64,000 nucleotides of DNA, from positions 1 through 64,000 of the forward strand of contig CASIAE010000004.1 of the NCBI GenBank assembly GCA_949372605.1, in the 5' to 3' direction. Source of the DNA: an uncultured Flavobacteriaceae bacterium (GTDB taxonomy: Bacteria > Bacteroidota > Bacteroidia > Flavobacteriales > Flavobacteriaceae). Below, piece after piece: positions 19,541-29,013 of the stretch (position 1 is its first letter; every line of letters starts with the position of its first letter). Made by a program: the position numbers and the translations under genes. The notes beneath the pieces are model-generated. The model was not told where the DNA came from, did not search any database, and worked only from the letters and a program-made list of their open reading frames with translations.

Positions 19541-20115
19541 TTAAAAAGATATATCCCAGTTGCAATCGTTTCCTTTTGGGAGTATAAATCCAAAAGCCAA
19601 ATACAAACGATTGGCGTCAAAAAAGGTTAAGTCTGAACTTTATTAATATCAGGTATTTAAGAGGGTTTTATCATAAAAATAGAGATGCATTTTTCTGGAC
19701 TTATCTTTTTTGGTTTAAAAAATTATTAATTGATAACTGATATCTAAGACGGATTCTAAAAACATTTTTCTCAAAGAAAATTTCCAAAACACAGCCGATC
19801 TTTTAATTTTATTAGCTTATCTCTTTTTTCTAAAAAGTGATTTCTTGATGTAATCTGTCTTCATGTGAAGCCAGCCTACTAGTGCCTAATTTACCAGATG
19901 TAATATTTCCATAGGTCAAATACAAATTTTATTTTTTGAAGGTATAGGTAATGCTGCCTCAATAATTAATTATTCTAAAACGCCAAGAAAATTCCAGTTT
20001 CTGTGAAGGATGTCTCCCTTAAATCCAAGTTTTGATTTTTTGGTATTGAAATTCCAATTAAGGATATACCATGCGCCTTGTTTTCCGTTGCTTATTCTGG
20101 CATTAACTTCACTAA
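19541..20115 (-). pseudogene. Decayed DUF2490 family outer-membrane protein gene
   Basis: No intact frame, but minus-strand pieces in the right order match DUF2490, a Bacteroidota beta-barrel-like family: near 20005-20110 ISNGKQGAWYILNWNFNT followed by HRNWNFL; near 19850-19900 TSRLASHEDRLHQ; near 19755-19770 FRIRLRYQLSINNFLN; and near 19545-19620 FFDANRLYLAFGFILPKGN, a typical end. They lie in different frames with stops between, so several indels have occurred. Family recognition is from pattern memory. Confidence 0.6.
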
Positions 20116-20260
20116 GGGAAAATAAATATTAAGATGGAAATAAGATTTCTCACCTTACTAAATTAATATTTTAATAATAATCAGGACTTGAGATTTTGTA
20201 TATAGGCATTATACTTTTAAATTTCCCTCATTATTTAGTAACATTTAAAATGATAAAAAA

Positions 20261-20920
20261 TCAAGAAAAATTCATTTCTTTTAAACCGTTAGAGACAATC
20301 AAATTTCCTTCAGTCGCATTTTTTATTCTTTCAACACTAACCCCCGGCGCATATTCTACAAGAAGAAATCCTTCAGCAATAATTTCGTAAACACCCAATT
20401 CGGTGACTATTTTTTTAACACATTTGATTCCAGTGAGGGGGAGCGAACATCTTTTAATGAGCTTACTTTCCCCTCTTTTATTTACTTGCATCATAGCAAC
20501 AATAATATTTTCGGCAGAAGCAACAAGGTCCATTGCACCTCCCATTCCTTTTACTAATTTCCCTGGGATTTTCCAATTAGCGATGTCACCATTTTCAGCG
20601 ACCTCCATTGCCCCCAAGACGGTCAGGTCTATGTGTTTGCCCCGGATCATCGAAAAGCTCATAGAAGAGTCGAAAAAGCTCGCGCCGGGCATTGTAGTAA
20701 TGGTTTGTTTTCCTGCGTTGATTAAATCCGCATCCTCGTCTCCTTCAAAAGGGAAAGGGCCTATCCCCAATACACCATTTTCGCTTTGGAATTCAATCGC
20801 AATCTCTGGAGGAACATGATTGGCAACAAGCGTAGGAATTCCAATTCCAAGATTAACATAATACCCGTCTTTTAGTTCCTTTGCAATTCGTTTTGCAATT
20901 GTGTTTTTATCGAGTGCCAT
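20261..20920 (-). CDS. scoB: 3-oxoacid CoA-transferase subunit B
   Basis: 219-residue beta subunit of succinyl-CoA:3-ketoacid (or acetate-type) CoA-transferase. The catalytic glutamate is E47 in EFQSENGVLG, the SENG motif of the family. GIGIPTLVANHVP near 25-37 is also typical. It moves CoA from succinyl-CoA to acetoacetate. It starts two bases after the subunit A stop. Confidence 0.95.
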   Translation of the reverse strand: MALDKNTIAKRIAKELKDGYYVNLGIGIPTLVANHVPPEIAIEFQSENGVLGIGPFPFEGDEDADLINAGKQTITTMPGASFFDSSMSFSMIRGKHIDLTVLGAMEVAENGDIANWKIPGKLVKGMGGAMDLVASAENIIVAMMQVNKRGESKLIKRCSLPLTGIKCVKKIVTELGVYEIIAEGFLLVEYAPGVSVERIKNATEGNLIVSNGLKEMNFS

Positions 20921-20922
20921 TT

Positions 20923-21621
20923 TTAATTAAGTCTAATGGTTCTTTGTTCAATCCTTTTCTCAAATTTTGTTCCTTGAAATATTCGATTAACAAAAATCCC
21001 GGGGATGTGAATTTGGTTTGGATCTAAAGCTCCCACAGGGACTAATTCTTCAACTTCTGCAATTGTAATTTTTCCAGCACCACACATTACAGGATTAAAG
21101 TTTCTTGCAGTTCCTTTAAAAATTAGATTCCCAGCTTCGTCTCCTTTCCAAGCTTTTACAATCGAAAAATCGACTTCATATGCAGTTTCTAAGACATGCA
21201 TTTTTCCGTTAAACCTTCTAGTTTCTTTACCTTCTACAGCTTCAGTACCACATCCTGCTGGCGTATAAAACGCAGGAATTCCTGCTTGTGCTGCCCGACA
21301 TCTTTCAGCGAGTGTTCCTTGTGGAGTTAACTCCACTTCAAGCTCGCCAGAAAGCATTTGTCTTTCAAATTCAGCATTCTCCCCCACATAGGAGGCAATC
21401 ATTTTCTTGATTTGTTTTTTTTGAAGTAATAAGCCTAAACCGAAGTTATCGATTCCCGCATTGTTTGAAATACAAGTGAGATTCTTCACCCCAATTTCAA
21501 CCAATGCACCTATACTGTTTTCGGGGATTCCACAAAGTCCAAATCCACCAAGCATAAGTGACATTCCGTCTTTAACACCTTTTAAGGCAGCGGCAACATT
21601 TCTGACTTTTTTGTTAATCAT
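20923..21621 (-). CDS. scoA: 3-oxoacid CoA-transferase subunit A
   Basis: 232-residue alpha subunit: the [18 protein letters not shown] motif at about 24-41 is the CoA-transferase signature, followed by [32 protein letters not shown] sequence near 97. It forms a heterodimer with subunit B. With the thiolase at 17.6 kb it would take acetoacetate to two acetyl-CoA, though the genes are in opposite orientation. Confidence 0.95.
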   Translation of the reverse strand: MINKKVRNVAAALKGVKDGMSLMLGGFGLCGIPENSIGALVEIGVKNLTCISNNAGIDNFGLGLLLQKKQIKKMIASYVGENAEFERQMLSGELEVELTPQGTLAERCRAAQAGIPAFYTPAGCGTEAVEGKETRRFNGKMHVLETAYEVDFSIVKAWKGDEAGNLIFKGTARNFNPVMCGAGKITIAEVEELVPVGALDPNQIHIPGIFVNRIFQGTKFEKRIEQRTIRLN

Positions 21622-21669
21622 AATAATCGAAAATTTCTTTGTACCAAATTTAATAATATAAATCTAATA

Positions 21670-22737
21670 TTAAGATTGTACTGCATTCTTCAGAAAGTTT
21701 GACAATTCTGTTTCGAAAAGTGAGGGTTTGAGTTTTAAATATAAATCAAGAAGATGTTTTGGATCTTTCCTTAGTTTTTTACGATTCTTATGGTCAACCT
21801 CATTAGGAAAAAAATCATTGAGATGGACGGCCATATTTTTCAATGGAATTTCAGTATGCCAACCAATTGGGTTTACGAGTGGCGAAAAAATCGCAAAAGT
21901 TTGTTTAGAAAGTCCTTTAGCAATATTAATTGCACCTCCCTCGTTGCCTATGACAGCAAAACAGTGAAAACAAGTTGCCATATAATCTCTGAGTGATTTA
22001 GGCGTTAGGGAAAGTGAGATAGCAGTTTTGGTTTTTTCAGAAACCATTTTGATCAATTCATCGATATGAATTTTTTGATCTGGCATGAAGTTTAGGATGA
22101 TATTGGCCTGAGTTTTTTCATGAGCAGTATCAATTAATTTGGCCATGTATTTGAATGGATAGGTTTTTTCCCAACTGCTTCCCATGGCAGAAATCATAAT
22201 TATTTTTTTTCCCTTCCCGATTTCTCCTTCAATTCTTTTTCTTGTGGTTTCAATCTCAACTTCACTCAGAAAGATGTCATAGTCTGTTACTTTCTTGAAA
22301 TCTCCCATTATGGGTTCAAGTAGCGAGAAACGGTGAATAATAGAAAGCTGAAGACCTTGGGTTTCCTTGACGATTATTAAAGGATGGGTATAAAAAAATT
22401 GAGTGTAATATTTATAGAAGGCAATTTTCTTTTTTGCGGGAGTAAAAAGAGTAATTAAATTACTTTCTGATTTTCCATAGGCATCAATTAAAAAATCATA
22501 TTTCTTTTTTTGAAATCCTTTAAGAAACCGAAAAAACTCAAGCTTATTTTTTTTAAAGCTCTCTTCAAACACGATAATATTATCGATGTAAGGATTTCCT
22601 TTAATTACATCTAGCGTGTGATGATTGGCAACAAAATCGACAGTGATTTCGGGATTCCATAACTTGAGATTTTTACAGAGTATTGTACTGAGTAAGACGT
22701 CCCCTATCATTTTTTGCTGAATGATCAGTACTTTCAT
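21670..22737 (-). CDS. Glycosyltransferase family 9 protein (heptosyltransferase-like)
   Basis: 355-residue GT-B enzyme of family 9. The N-terminus MKVLIIQQKMIGDVLLSTIL is the family's nucleotide-sugar-independent start, and VIGNEGGAINIAKGLSK near 270 is the C-terminal donor-binding part. Family members add heptose or related sugars to lipopolysaccharide inner core at the cytoplasmic face. No other LPS genes are nearby, so the acceptor is unknown. Confidence 0.88.
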   Translation of the reverse strand: MKVLIIQQKMIGDVLLSTILCKNLKLWNPEITVDFVANHHTLDVIKGNPYIDNIIVFEESFKKNKLEFFRFLKGFQKKKYDFLIDAYGKSESNLITLFTPAKKKIAFYKYYTQFFYTHPLIIVKETQGLQLSIIHRFSLLEPIMGDFKKVTDYDIFLSEVEIETTRKRIEGEIGKGKKIIMISAMGSSWEKTYPFKYMAKLIDTAHEKTQANIILNFMPDQKIHIDELIKMVSEKTKTAISLSLTPKSLRDYMATCFHCFAVIGNEGGAINIAKGLSKQTFAIFSPLVNPIGWHTEIPLKNMAVHLNDFFPNEVDHKNRKKLRKDPKHLLDLYLKLKPSLFETELSNFLKNAVQS

Positions 22738-23061
22738 TTTTTATTTATTCCGAAACGATAAAACTATGGAATACTTCTGAGTTTACCTCGTTGAATTTAC
22801 TTTCTATGAAATTTTGTAAGTGTAAAAATTAGATTTAGTTTACTAATTGATTCTTAAACTGACAGTTTGAGCCTTAATATAGCGTGTTTTAAAAAAAATG
22901 AAGAATAAAATCATATTCGATTCCATGGATAAGAAAATTAAATCCTCAAATGGAATTTTTTTAGATTTGGACCCTGCCTTTACGAACTTTTTTTGTGTCT
23001 CGGTTCTTTTGACAAGGTTGTTCCGGGGTTAAAAAAAAGATTAATTACCACTCGGCTTTAT
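22738..23061. other. Intergenic gap, no supported gene
   Basis: Contains one 44-codon plus-strand frame (22898-23032) without recognisable features. No terminator or RNA gene seen. Confidence 0.4.
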
Positions 23062-23904
23062 TTAAATCTTTATTTTAAATAATCTAGGAGGATTTTTTCC
23101 TTTGGCCTCACTTGTAACCCAAAAGTTATTTTTATCTATAATTTTAATTGCTTCAATTTGTGCAAGATCAACAGGGATTTTATGTTTCACAAATTGTAAC
23201 TCTTCTAGCTTTTTTGAATTGAAATTCGGCAAAGTATATATAAACTGATCTCCCTCCTTATTGTAAGCAACTAGTGCAAATAGCTTTAAACGTTCATTAT
23301 AATCGGCGCCTGTTATCAGAGAATTTACTGGAAGTGATTTCTTAAATTTTAAGGAATAATTCCCCTTTTTTTTTGGAATAAAATAAAGTTCGGTTGTAAA
23401 TGTTTTTCGATTTTTAGAAAATAAAACTAATGATTTTGGAACAGCCGCAATTGCTTCGGCATCATAGTCGTGTTTCTTTCGTTTTTTGAAGTTTTTTTGG
23501 TTTTTATAATTTACTTTAATTTCACCAGCCACTTCGAAATTTTTATCTGGATCAACCATTAAAATCTTTAATTTCTTTCGATTGCCAAAATTGTTTCCAG
23601 TATCAGAAATATAAATTAGATTTTCATCTTTTGTGAGGTCTTCCCAATCTTTGTTTTCTGCGTTTAGAATTAGATGATTTTCTATCAATTCTCCGGCTTC
23701 AGAAAATAAATAAAGTATTGGTTTTCCCCCACGATCATTATGAGTAAGGAAATTCCCTTCAAAATACTCCAATCCTGAGGTTTCATGAATCTCAGCAGGA
23801 AGTTCAACAACCTTTTCGATGGTTTGTGCAACCAGCAGATTATGATAAAATGAGAGTATTAAGATCGTTATTAAACAGTAAAAGGATTTAATTGAAATTG
23901 TCAT
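23062..23904 (-). CDS. Exported beta-propeller-like protein of unknown function
   Basis: 280 residues with an N-terminal signal peptide (to LLVAQ). It carries repeats of the type seen in Bacteroidota SdiA-regulated/esterase-like propellers: ETSGLEYFEGNFLTHNDRGG, IYISDTGNNFGNRK, YDAEAIAA, SLITGADYNERLKLFALVAY and AQIEAIKIIDKNNFWVTSEA, ending FKIKI. No catalytic residue can be named. It is 12 bases downstream of the cupin gene and may be cotranscribed. Confidence 0.7.
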   Translation of the reverse strand: MTISIKSFYCLITILILSFYHNLLVAQTIEKVVELPAEIHETSGLEYFEGNFLTHNDRGGKPILYLFSEAGELIENHLILNAENKDWEDLTKDENLIYISDTGNNFGNRKKLKILMVDPDKNFEVAGEIKVNYKNQKNFKKRKKHDYDAEAIAAVPKSLVLFSKNRKTFTTELYFIPKKKGNYSLKFKKSLPVNSLITGADYNERLKLFALVAYNKEGDQFIYTLPNFNSKKLEELQFVKHKIPVDLAQIEAIKIIDKNNFWVTSEAKGKNPPRLFKIKI

Positions 23905-23916
23905 AAAATATGTTTT

Positions 23917-24399
23917 TTATCTGTTAAAATCGTCTTGTACCCTAACGATATCCTCTTCATCCGATGGGTTATCAGGATCAGTGTGTTGCCAAATCTCAGC
24001 AATAACTGCAAAATTTTCCAAACCGATTAGGCGGTGTCTTTCTCCTTGTTTCAGTCGGATTTGATCTCCTTCATTGAAAATCTCAATTTCATTTTGGTTA
24101 TCGTTTTCAGAACGAATAATACCCACTTTCCCCATGTAAACTCTCCATATTTCTGCGCGTCGGTGATGGTATTGCCAAGACAGTCTGGAGTCAGCATTTA
24201 CCATTAAAATTTTAGGACTTAATTTCCCTCCAATTTTTAGGGTATCTATATCTAAACCTTCAAAAAACTGATCGGAGAATTTTTGAGATTGCTTTTCTGC
24301 GATCACTAAAAACCCACCCCAGGGTCTTTCAAAATCTTTTGATTCAATTTTATATCCAAAGGATTCGATGAGTTTTTTTGTATGTATATATATATTCAT
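23917..24399 (-). CDS. Mannose-6-phosphate isomerase type II-like cupin protein
   Basis: About 160 residues, essentially the cupin domain found at the C-terminus of bifunctional ManC/AlgA proteins: ERPWGGFLVIAEK, then QYHHRRAEIWRVYMGKVGII with metal-ligand histidines and glutamate, and KQGERHRLIGLENFAVIAEIW with the last histidine. It should isomerise mannose-6-phosphate and fructose-6-phosphate or bind a similar sugar. The frame extends upstream to 24441, but those 14 residues look non-coding; ATG 24399 (MNIYIHTKK) is preferred. Confidence 0.83.
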   Translation of the reverse strand: MNIYIHTKKLIESFGYKIESKDFERPWGGFLVIAEKQSQKFSDQFFEGLDIDTLKIGGKLSPKILMVNADSRLSWQYHHRRAEIWRVYMGKVGIIRSENDNQNEIEIFNEGDQIRLKQGERHRLIGLENFAVIAEIWQHTDPDNPSDEEDIVRVQDDFNR

Positions 24400-24497
24400 C
24401 TTTTGATTCTGCTGGGGAAATATAAAAACAGGAATGGGCATAAAAGACTAACCTTATCCCTGTTTTTATTAAAAATTTATTCTGAAATTAATTTCTT

Positions 24498-25955
24498 TTA
24501 AATTGGAAGCTCCCAACCTTGTCTGTATATTTTTGTGACAAATTCATTTGCTTCATCAAGGTTTTTAATCCTCATGTTTCCACCATCCCAAAGGAGTTTT
24601 TTTCTTCCGTAGTATTGGAAGTTATTTCTTCCTTTTTCATTAGATTTTCTTAAAGAGTGACTTCTTAAGGCCAAGTTACCCATAAGAACGGTTTCAGTAA
24701 ATGGACCCGAATAATCAAATGAAGATGTAAGGTTTTTATGCTCAGGACTGTTAAACCCAGCCTTACAGGCTTCTGTCCAAGTTTGTGAATGAATAGTACT
24801 TACATCACCTTGATTTGAAGTATCAAAGATCACTGGTTTTTCACCTTTTACATAAAGCGTAGGCATGTTTCCATAAATTTCAGAGGTAATAACTCCTTTG
24901 TCTCCAATCATCATAATCCCACTAGATTTACCGTTTTCAAAGCCCATGATAAATTCTTCACTAATCTCTTCTGGTATTGTAGGGGTAAGACCACCGTCCA
25001 TCCAAATTAACTTTATTCCATCTTTATTATAGGGAGTGTTGTCATAACCTAGAGTAACCATTGATGAGATGGGACACCCTTCTGGTGTGTACTCAGGAGT
25101 CCACATTTTTTTAAAAACGTTAGTAGCAGTACACTCAACACTTGTTGGATACCCAAGTTTTAAAGTCTTATAGGGGACATCTAGCGTGTGACATCCAATG
25201 TCTCCCAGCGCCCCAGTTCCATATTCCCAAAAACCTCTCCAATCAAATGGGTGAAGTCCTGGCGCATAGGGTTTCGTTTTTGAAGTACCCAACCAAAGAT
25301 CCCAATCAAGCGACTTAGGCTTTTCAGCTGCGTTAGACAATGGATGATCCACCCCTTGAGGCCAAACAGGACGATTCGTCCAAGCATAAATGGTGTGAAT
25401 TTTACCCACTTTGTTTTTGTCGACCCACTCTTGTACTTTAGGAACTCCCGCTCCAGACCCTCCTTGGTTTCCCATTTGAGTTACCACTTTATTTTGTTGT
25501 GCAGTTTTAGTCAATAAACGCGCTTCAGCAATGGTATGCGTTAATGGCTTTTGAACATAAACGTGAATGCCTTGATTCATACAATCGTAGGCAATTTTAG
25601 CATGATTGTGATCTGGCGTAGAGATCGTAATGGCATCAATTCCTTTTTCTTTGGCGAGCATGACCCTATAGTCTGTATATTGAGTTGCATTAGAATGGGC
25701 TTTATAGCTGCTCGCTGCTCTTGCAGAATCTACATCACAAAGTGCAACGACTCTGTTTTTTCCGTTTAAGTAAGCATTTTTGATATCTGAGGTTCCTTTT
25801 CCTCCAGACCCAATTGCTGCTAAAGCAAGCTGATCACTTGGAGCAGTAAAATCTGTCCCTCCAAGTACATGTCGAGGAACGATAAAAACTCCCGTTCCGA
25901 TAAGGCCAGATTTTTTAATAAATTCTCGTCTAGATTTTGATTTTTTGTTTTCCAT
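24498..25955 (-). CDS. Gfo/Idh/MocA family oxidoreductase with Tat signal
   Basis: 485-residue NAD(P)-dependent sugar oxidoreductase. It has a twin-arginine signal (SRREFIKKSGLIGTGVFIVP), so the folded enzyme goes to the periplasm. The Rossmann domain begins ALAAIGSGGKGTSDIKNA, EKPLTHT-type sequence appears as VQKPLTHTIAEARLL (the family's EKP lysine), and the C-terminal domain contains GDIGCHTLDVPYKTLKLG. Such exported members are common in Bacteroidota glycan loci; the substrate is unknown. It lies upstream of the cupin gene on the same strand. Confidence 0.9.
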   Translation of the reverse strand: MENKKSKSRREFIKKSGLIGTGVFIVPRHVLGGTDFTAPSDQLALAAIGSGGKGTSDIKNAYLNGKNRVVALCDVDSARAASSYKAHSNATQYTDYRVMLAKEKGIDAITISTPDHNHAKIAYDCMNQGIHVYVQKPLTHTIAEARLLTKTAQQNKVVTQMGNQGGSGAGVPKVQEWVDKNKVGKIHTIYAWTNRPVWPQGVDHPLSNAAEKPKSLDWDLWLGTSKTKPYAPGLHPFDWRGFWEYGTGALGDIGCHTLDVPYKTLKLGYPTSVECTATNVFKKMWTPEYTPEGCPISSMVTLGYDNTPYNKDGIKLIWMDGGLTPTIPEEISEEFIMGFENGKSSGIMMIGDKGVITSEIYGNMPTLYVKGEKPVIFDTSNQGDVSTIHSQTWTEACKAGFNSPEHKNLTSSFDYSGPFTETVLMGNLALRSHSLRKSNEKGRNNFQYYGRKKLLWDGGNMRIKNLDEANEFVTKIYRQGWELPI

Positions 25956-26178
25956 TTTTATTTTATTAGGTGCACAAGAGCAGATTTAATAAACTTTAAA
26001 AGCTTAATATTAAATATATAAATTATTATTTTTAAATTATAATTAGGAGGGACTTTTTTTACCTTTTCTTCTTCATTAAGAAACGTCTTTTCACATGACT
26101 TTATCATTAAACTTATTAGTTGAGAATTTTCTTTAGCTACAACAATTAAATTTTTAATGAAGAATTTTTACCATTCAC

Positions 26179-27603
26179 TTAACTGCTCTTGTAGTTTTCG
26201 AAAGCGTCAACTAAATTTTGATTTTTGAGCAATTTTAAAACTTGTGAAATATCTTTTCTAAGGGGAATAATCTTGGCTAGATTTTGCCCCCAAAGCGATT
26301 CATTGGATAGAACGGTTTCCGTGATTTCATCTGTCGATTTTGCTTTCCAAGTATTTTTGAAAAAGTCTACTATCACAGGATCATCCTTGAGATTGTAGCT
26401 GTGTTTTGAAATGTCTTTTCCATAAAAGTAAATCAAAGAAGCCAACGAAAAGGTAAGATTTTTTGGAATTATATTGTTTTTTTTATAAAACGACAGAAAG
26501 CTTGGCAGTACCCGAACCTTGTATTTTGATATGCTGTTTAGAGCAATGGATTGGAGCTGATGAACAGTGAAAGGATTAGAAAATCGTTCCAAGACTTGTG
26601 CTGCATATTCCGTAAGTTCTTGTTTATCAAAATCAATACTGGGGATAATTTCATTTTCAAGGGTTTCAGAAATAAATTCTTTCATAAAACCATCAGAAAG
26701 CGCAGCAGAAACCGTTTCAACTCCTTTAAGCAAACCGACAGGGACCATCGCCGTATGGCAGCCATTTAGGATGCGGACCTTTCGCGTTCGATAATTTCCA
26801 AGATCTTTTACCACTTTTACATCGATCTCACCTAATTGATCGGCTGGAAAAATATCTAGGAGTTTTCGATTTCCCTCGATTACCCACAAAAAGAAAGGCT
26901 CGCAAGTAACAATTAAGTTATCTTCAAAGGACATGTCTTGTTGATAAAATGTTAAATTGTCTTTCGGGAATCCCGGAACAATTCGGTCGACTAAGGTATT
27001 ATAAAAATGATTTTTCATCACCCAATTTTTAAAACCTATTTCTAATTTCCATTGATCGATAATATCTAGAAGAATGATTTTAAGAGTGTCTCCATTTTTT
27101 TCAATTAATTCACAAGGAATGATGTGTAAGACTTTATCATTAGCGCCATTAAACTTTTCAAACCGCCTTAAAAGGAAAAGGACAAGTTTGGCCGGAAATG
27201 AATTTGGAGGTTGCATTTCCATTTGGTCAGTATCAACTTGCTGAATCCCAGCCTCTGTGGTATTTGAAAATATAAATTTTAAATTTTCGTTTTCTGCCAG
27301 CGAGAGGTATTTTTCAAAATCTTGATAGGGGTCGACCAATTGATTAATACAAGTAATCAGATGACTTTTTCGAACGCTTTTGCCATTTGAAATCCCTTCA
27401 GAATAAACATGATATTTACCATTTTGATCTGCTAGATTTTTTATCATTCCCTGGGCTATGGGTTGAACGACATCAACTTTACCTTGAAACGAAGTTTGTT
27501 CGTTTAAAAGCTGAATGCAATAATCCACAAAAGCTCTCAAAAAATTTCCCTCGCCAAATTGCACACTATCAGCGGGTCTGTTTTTATCAATTTTATTTGT
27601 CAT
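26179..27603 (-). CDS. uxaB: Tagaturonate reductase / altronate oxidoreductase
   Basis: About 474-residue enzyme of the mannitol dehydrogenase family. VQFGEGNFLRAFVDY near the start is the NAD-binding motif of UxaB, and NGCHTAMVPVGLLKG near 290 is the C-terminal catalytic helix region with the NxxH pair. It reduces D-tagaturonate to D-altronate in galacturonate breakdown. The frame opens at 27642, but those 13 residues look unlike coding sequence; ATG 27603 (MTNKIDKN) is the better start. The rest of the galacturonate pathway (uxaC, uxaA, kdgK) is not in this window; the GH28 gene at 37.8 kb would supply its substrate. Confidence 0.9.
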   Translation of the reverse strand: MTNKIDKNRPADSVQFGEGNFLRAFVDYCIQLLNEQTSFQGKVDVVQPIAQGMIKNLADQNGKYHVYSEGISNGKSVRKSHLITCINQLVDPYQDFEKYLSLAENENLKFIFSNTTEAGIQQVDTDQMEMQPPNSFPAKLVLFLLRRFEKFNGANDKVLHIIPCELIEKNGDTLKIILLDIIDQWKLEIGFKNWVMKNHFYNTLVDRIVPGFPKDNLTFYQQDMSFEDNLIVTCEPFFLWVIEGNRKLLDIFPADQLGEIDVKVVKDLGNYRTRKVRILNGCHTAMVPVGLLKGVETVSAALSDGFMKEFISETLENEIIPSIDFDKQELTEYAAQVLERFSNPFTVHQLQSIALNSISKYKVRVLPSFLSFYKKNNIIPKNLTFSLASLIYFYGKDISKHSYNLKDDPVIVDFFKNTWKAKSTDEITETVLSNESLWGQNLAKIIPLRKDISQVLKLLKNQNLVDAFENYKSS

Positions 27604-27732
27604 CTTGAAATAAATATATTTATAAAATGTTTCAGGTTTCAACTCTTGATTTATTTAAACCTTAAAAAAAATTAATTTTTTTATAAAATTAATACATTAA
27701 TTTTATTGTTGAAACCTATTTTAAACACCAAA

Positions 27733-27984
27733 ATGAAAAACTTGATTCTTATTGCTCTAATTATGCTAAATTTAGGGTGCGTCAAGGAAAAGGAATGTGT
27801 TCTTATTACTGATAAACAAGAAATGAACGGAGGGTATTATTTTTTCTTCCAACAAAATCAAGTTTATTCAGGGAATTCTTCTCAAATGTTGCAATCTGAT
27901 CTTAATTCCAATGGATACGCTTCTGGAAAAGTTGATGAAAATGTTTTTCTAGAAAATAATATAGGAGATGAATATTGCTTTTGA
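27733..27984 (+). CDS. Small lipoprotein of unknown function
   Basis: 83 residues from ATG 27733, with a lipoprotein signal MKNLILIALIMLNLGC. The upstream TTG at 27706 would add nine residues before the signal and is unlikely. The mature part is polar and ends in a cysteine-containing YCF. I do not recognise the family. Confidence 0.55.
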   Translation: MKNLILIALIMLNLGCVKEKECVLITDKQEMNGGYYFFFQQNQVYSGNSSQMLQSDLNSNGYASGKVDENVFLENNIGDEYCF

Positions 27985-28039
27985 TTGACCCGATCAATAA
28001 TAAATTTATATTTAATTAGATTGTAATCAAATAAGCTAA

Positions 28040-28780
28040 GTGAAAATCATTACAGCTTTTATTGGCTTTCTTTTTATTCAGATGACTTATGCCCAATTCC
28101 AATCGGAAGGAGAACTTTCGATTGACAAAGGTATTCTTCAAATCGAAATAACTTTTTTGAATCAATCTAAAGGAGTTGGCGCTGAGAAAACAGATTATCA
28201 GCAACTTCCAAATAATCTTTTAAGATATGGGGTATCCAATAATACCGAAATACGTTTGGTGATAAATTTAGAAGGGACTCAGCAAGATTCAGGTCAAGGA
28301 TTTAAATATAAAATTGGAAGTACACAGTTAGGTGCAAAAGTAGCATTCAACAAACAAAATGACTCCAAAACAAAGGGAGCGTTTTTTTCACATTTGATTT
28401 TCCCAAAAAACTGGAATGATTTTTCAAGCAGTTTCGGTTATTCTAATCAATTGGTTCTGAAGCAAAATATCAACTCAAAATTCAGTTTAACCTCCAACTT
28501 TGGTTATACTCATTTTAGCAATAGGATAGGATATTATAATTATACGGCAGTGGCAGTTTTGAATATCTCAAACAAATTTTCCCTGTTTGTTGAGCCTTAT
28601 GGAGTTTTTGATGCTAAATCAAACTCGGTGTCAAACATCGATTTCGGATTTTCCTATTACTTAGCGAACCTTCAGTTTGATTTTGCTATCGGAACGGGAA
28701 TTGATAACAAGATGATCCATCAGGGAATGGTAATTACTTGGCGACCCTTAACAAAATTATTAAAGACAATTGTTGACTAA
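28040..28780 (+). CDS. Outer-membrane transporter-like beta-barrel protein
   Basis: 246 residues with a signal peptide (MKIITAFIGFLFIQMTYAQ). The mature part has alternating beta strands and resembles the Phenol_MetA_deg/transporter barrel family: LLRYGVSNNTEIRLVI, IGSTQLGAKVAF, FSLTSNFGYTHFS and FGFSYYLANLQFDFAIGTG. GTG 28040 is the start, giving the lysine right after the initiator as usual for signal peptides. Function unknown. Confidence 0.75.
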   Translation: MKIITAFIGFLFIQMTYAQFQSEGELSIDKGILQIEITFLNQSKGVGAEKTDYQQLPNNLLRYGVSNNTEIRLVINLEGTQQDSGQGFKYKIGSTQLGAKVAFNKQNDSKTKGAFFSHLIFPKNWNDFSSSFGYSNQLVLKQNINSKFSLTSNFGYTHFSNRIGYYNYTAVAVLNISNKFSLFVEPYGVFDAKSNSVSNIDFGFSYYLANLQFDFAIGTGIDNKMIHQGMVITWRPLTKLLKTIVD

Positions 28781-28790
28781 TAAAATTAAG

Positions 28791-28862
28791 TAGCTCCGAC
28801 AGGAATCGAACCTGTATCTAAAGTTTAGGAAACTTTTATTCTATCCGTTGAACTACGGAGCT
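28791..28862 (-). tRNA. tRNA-Arg (anticodon CCT)
   Basis: Full cloverleaf on the minus strand: acceptor AGCTCCG/CGGAGCT, D-arm GTTC...GAAT, anticodon stem AAAGT/ACTTT with loop TTCCTAA (anticodon CCT, reads AGG), and T-arm ACAGG-TTCGATT-CCTGT. Discriminator base A; CCA is not encoded. 72 bases. Confidence 0.93.
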
Positions 28863-28915
28863 GTTTAGAAACACCTAAAGTGAAATCATTCATTTTAAAA
28901 AAACTACTCGTCTTA

Positions 28916-29008
28916 ATGGAATATTTCTACATTGCAAAGCTAATGGAAGGGCGTTATGTTTTAGTGATAATCGGAATCTTTTACTATTTTGCTAAAAATT
29001 ATTATTGA
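28916..29008 (+). CDS. Possible 30-residue membrane peptide
   Basis: MEYFYIAKLMEGRYVLVIIG followed by a hydrophobic, aromatic end. One transmembrane helix is possible. GTG 28880 would lengthen it to 42 residues. It ends inside the leader of the SGNH hydrolase gene. No homologue is recalled, so it may be chance. Confidence 0.25.
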   Translation: MEYFYIAKLMEGRYVLVIIGIFYYFAKNYY

Positions 29009-29013
29009 ATTTT

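Noticed and set aside
22898..23032. 44-codon plus-strand frame in the 22.7-23.1 kb gap
   Set aside because: No recognisable features, no hydrophobic segment and no clear leader.
27706..27732. TTG 27706 as start of the small lipoprotein
   Set aside because: The lipoprotein signal begins at ATG 27733.
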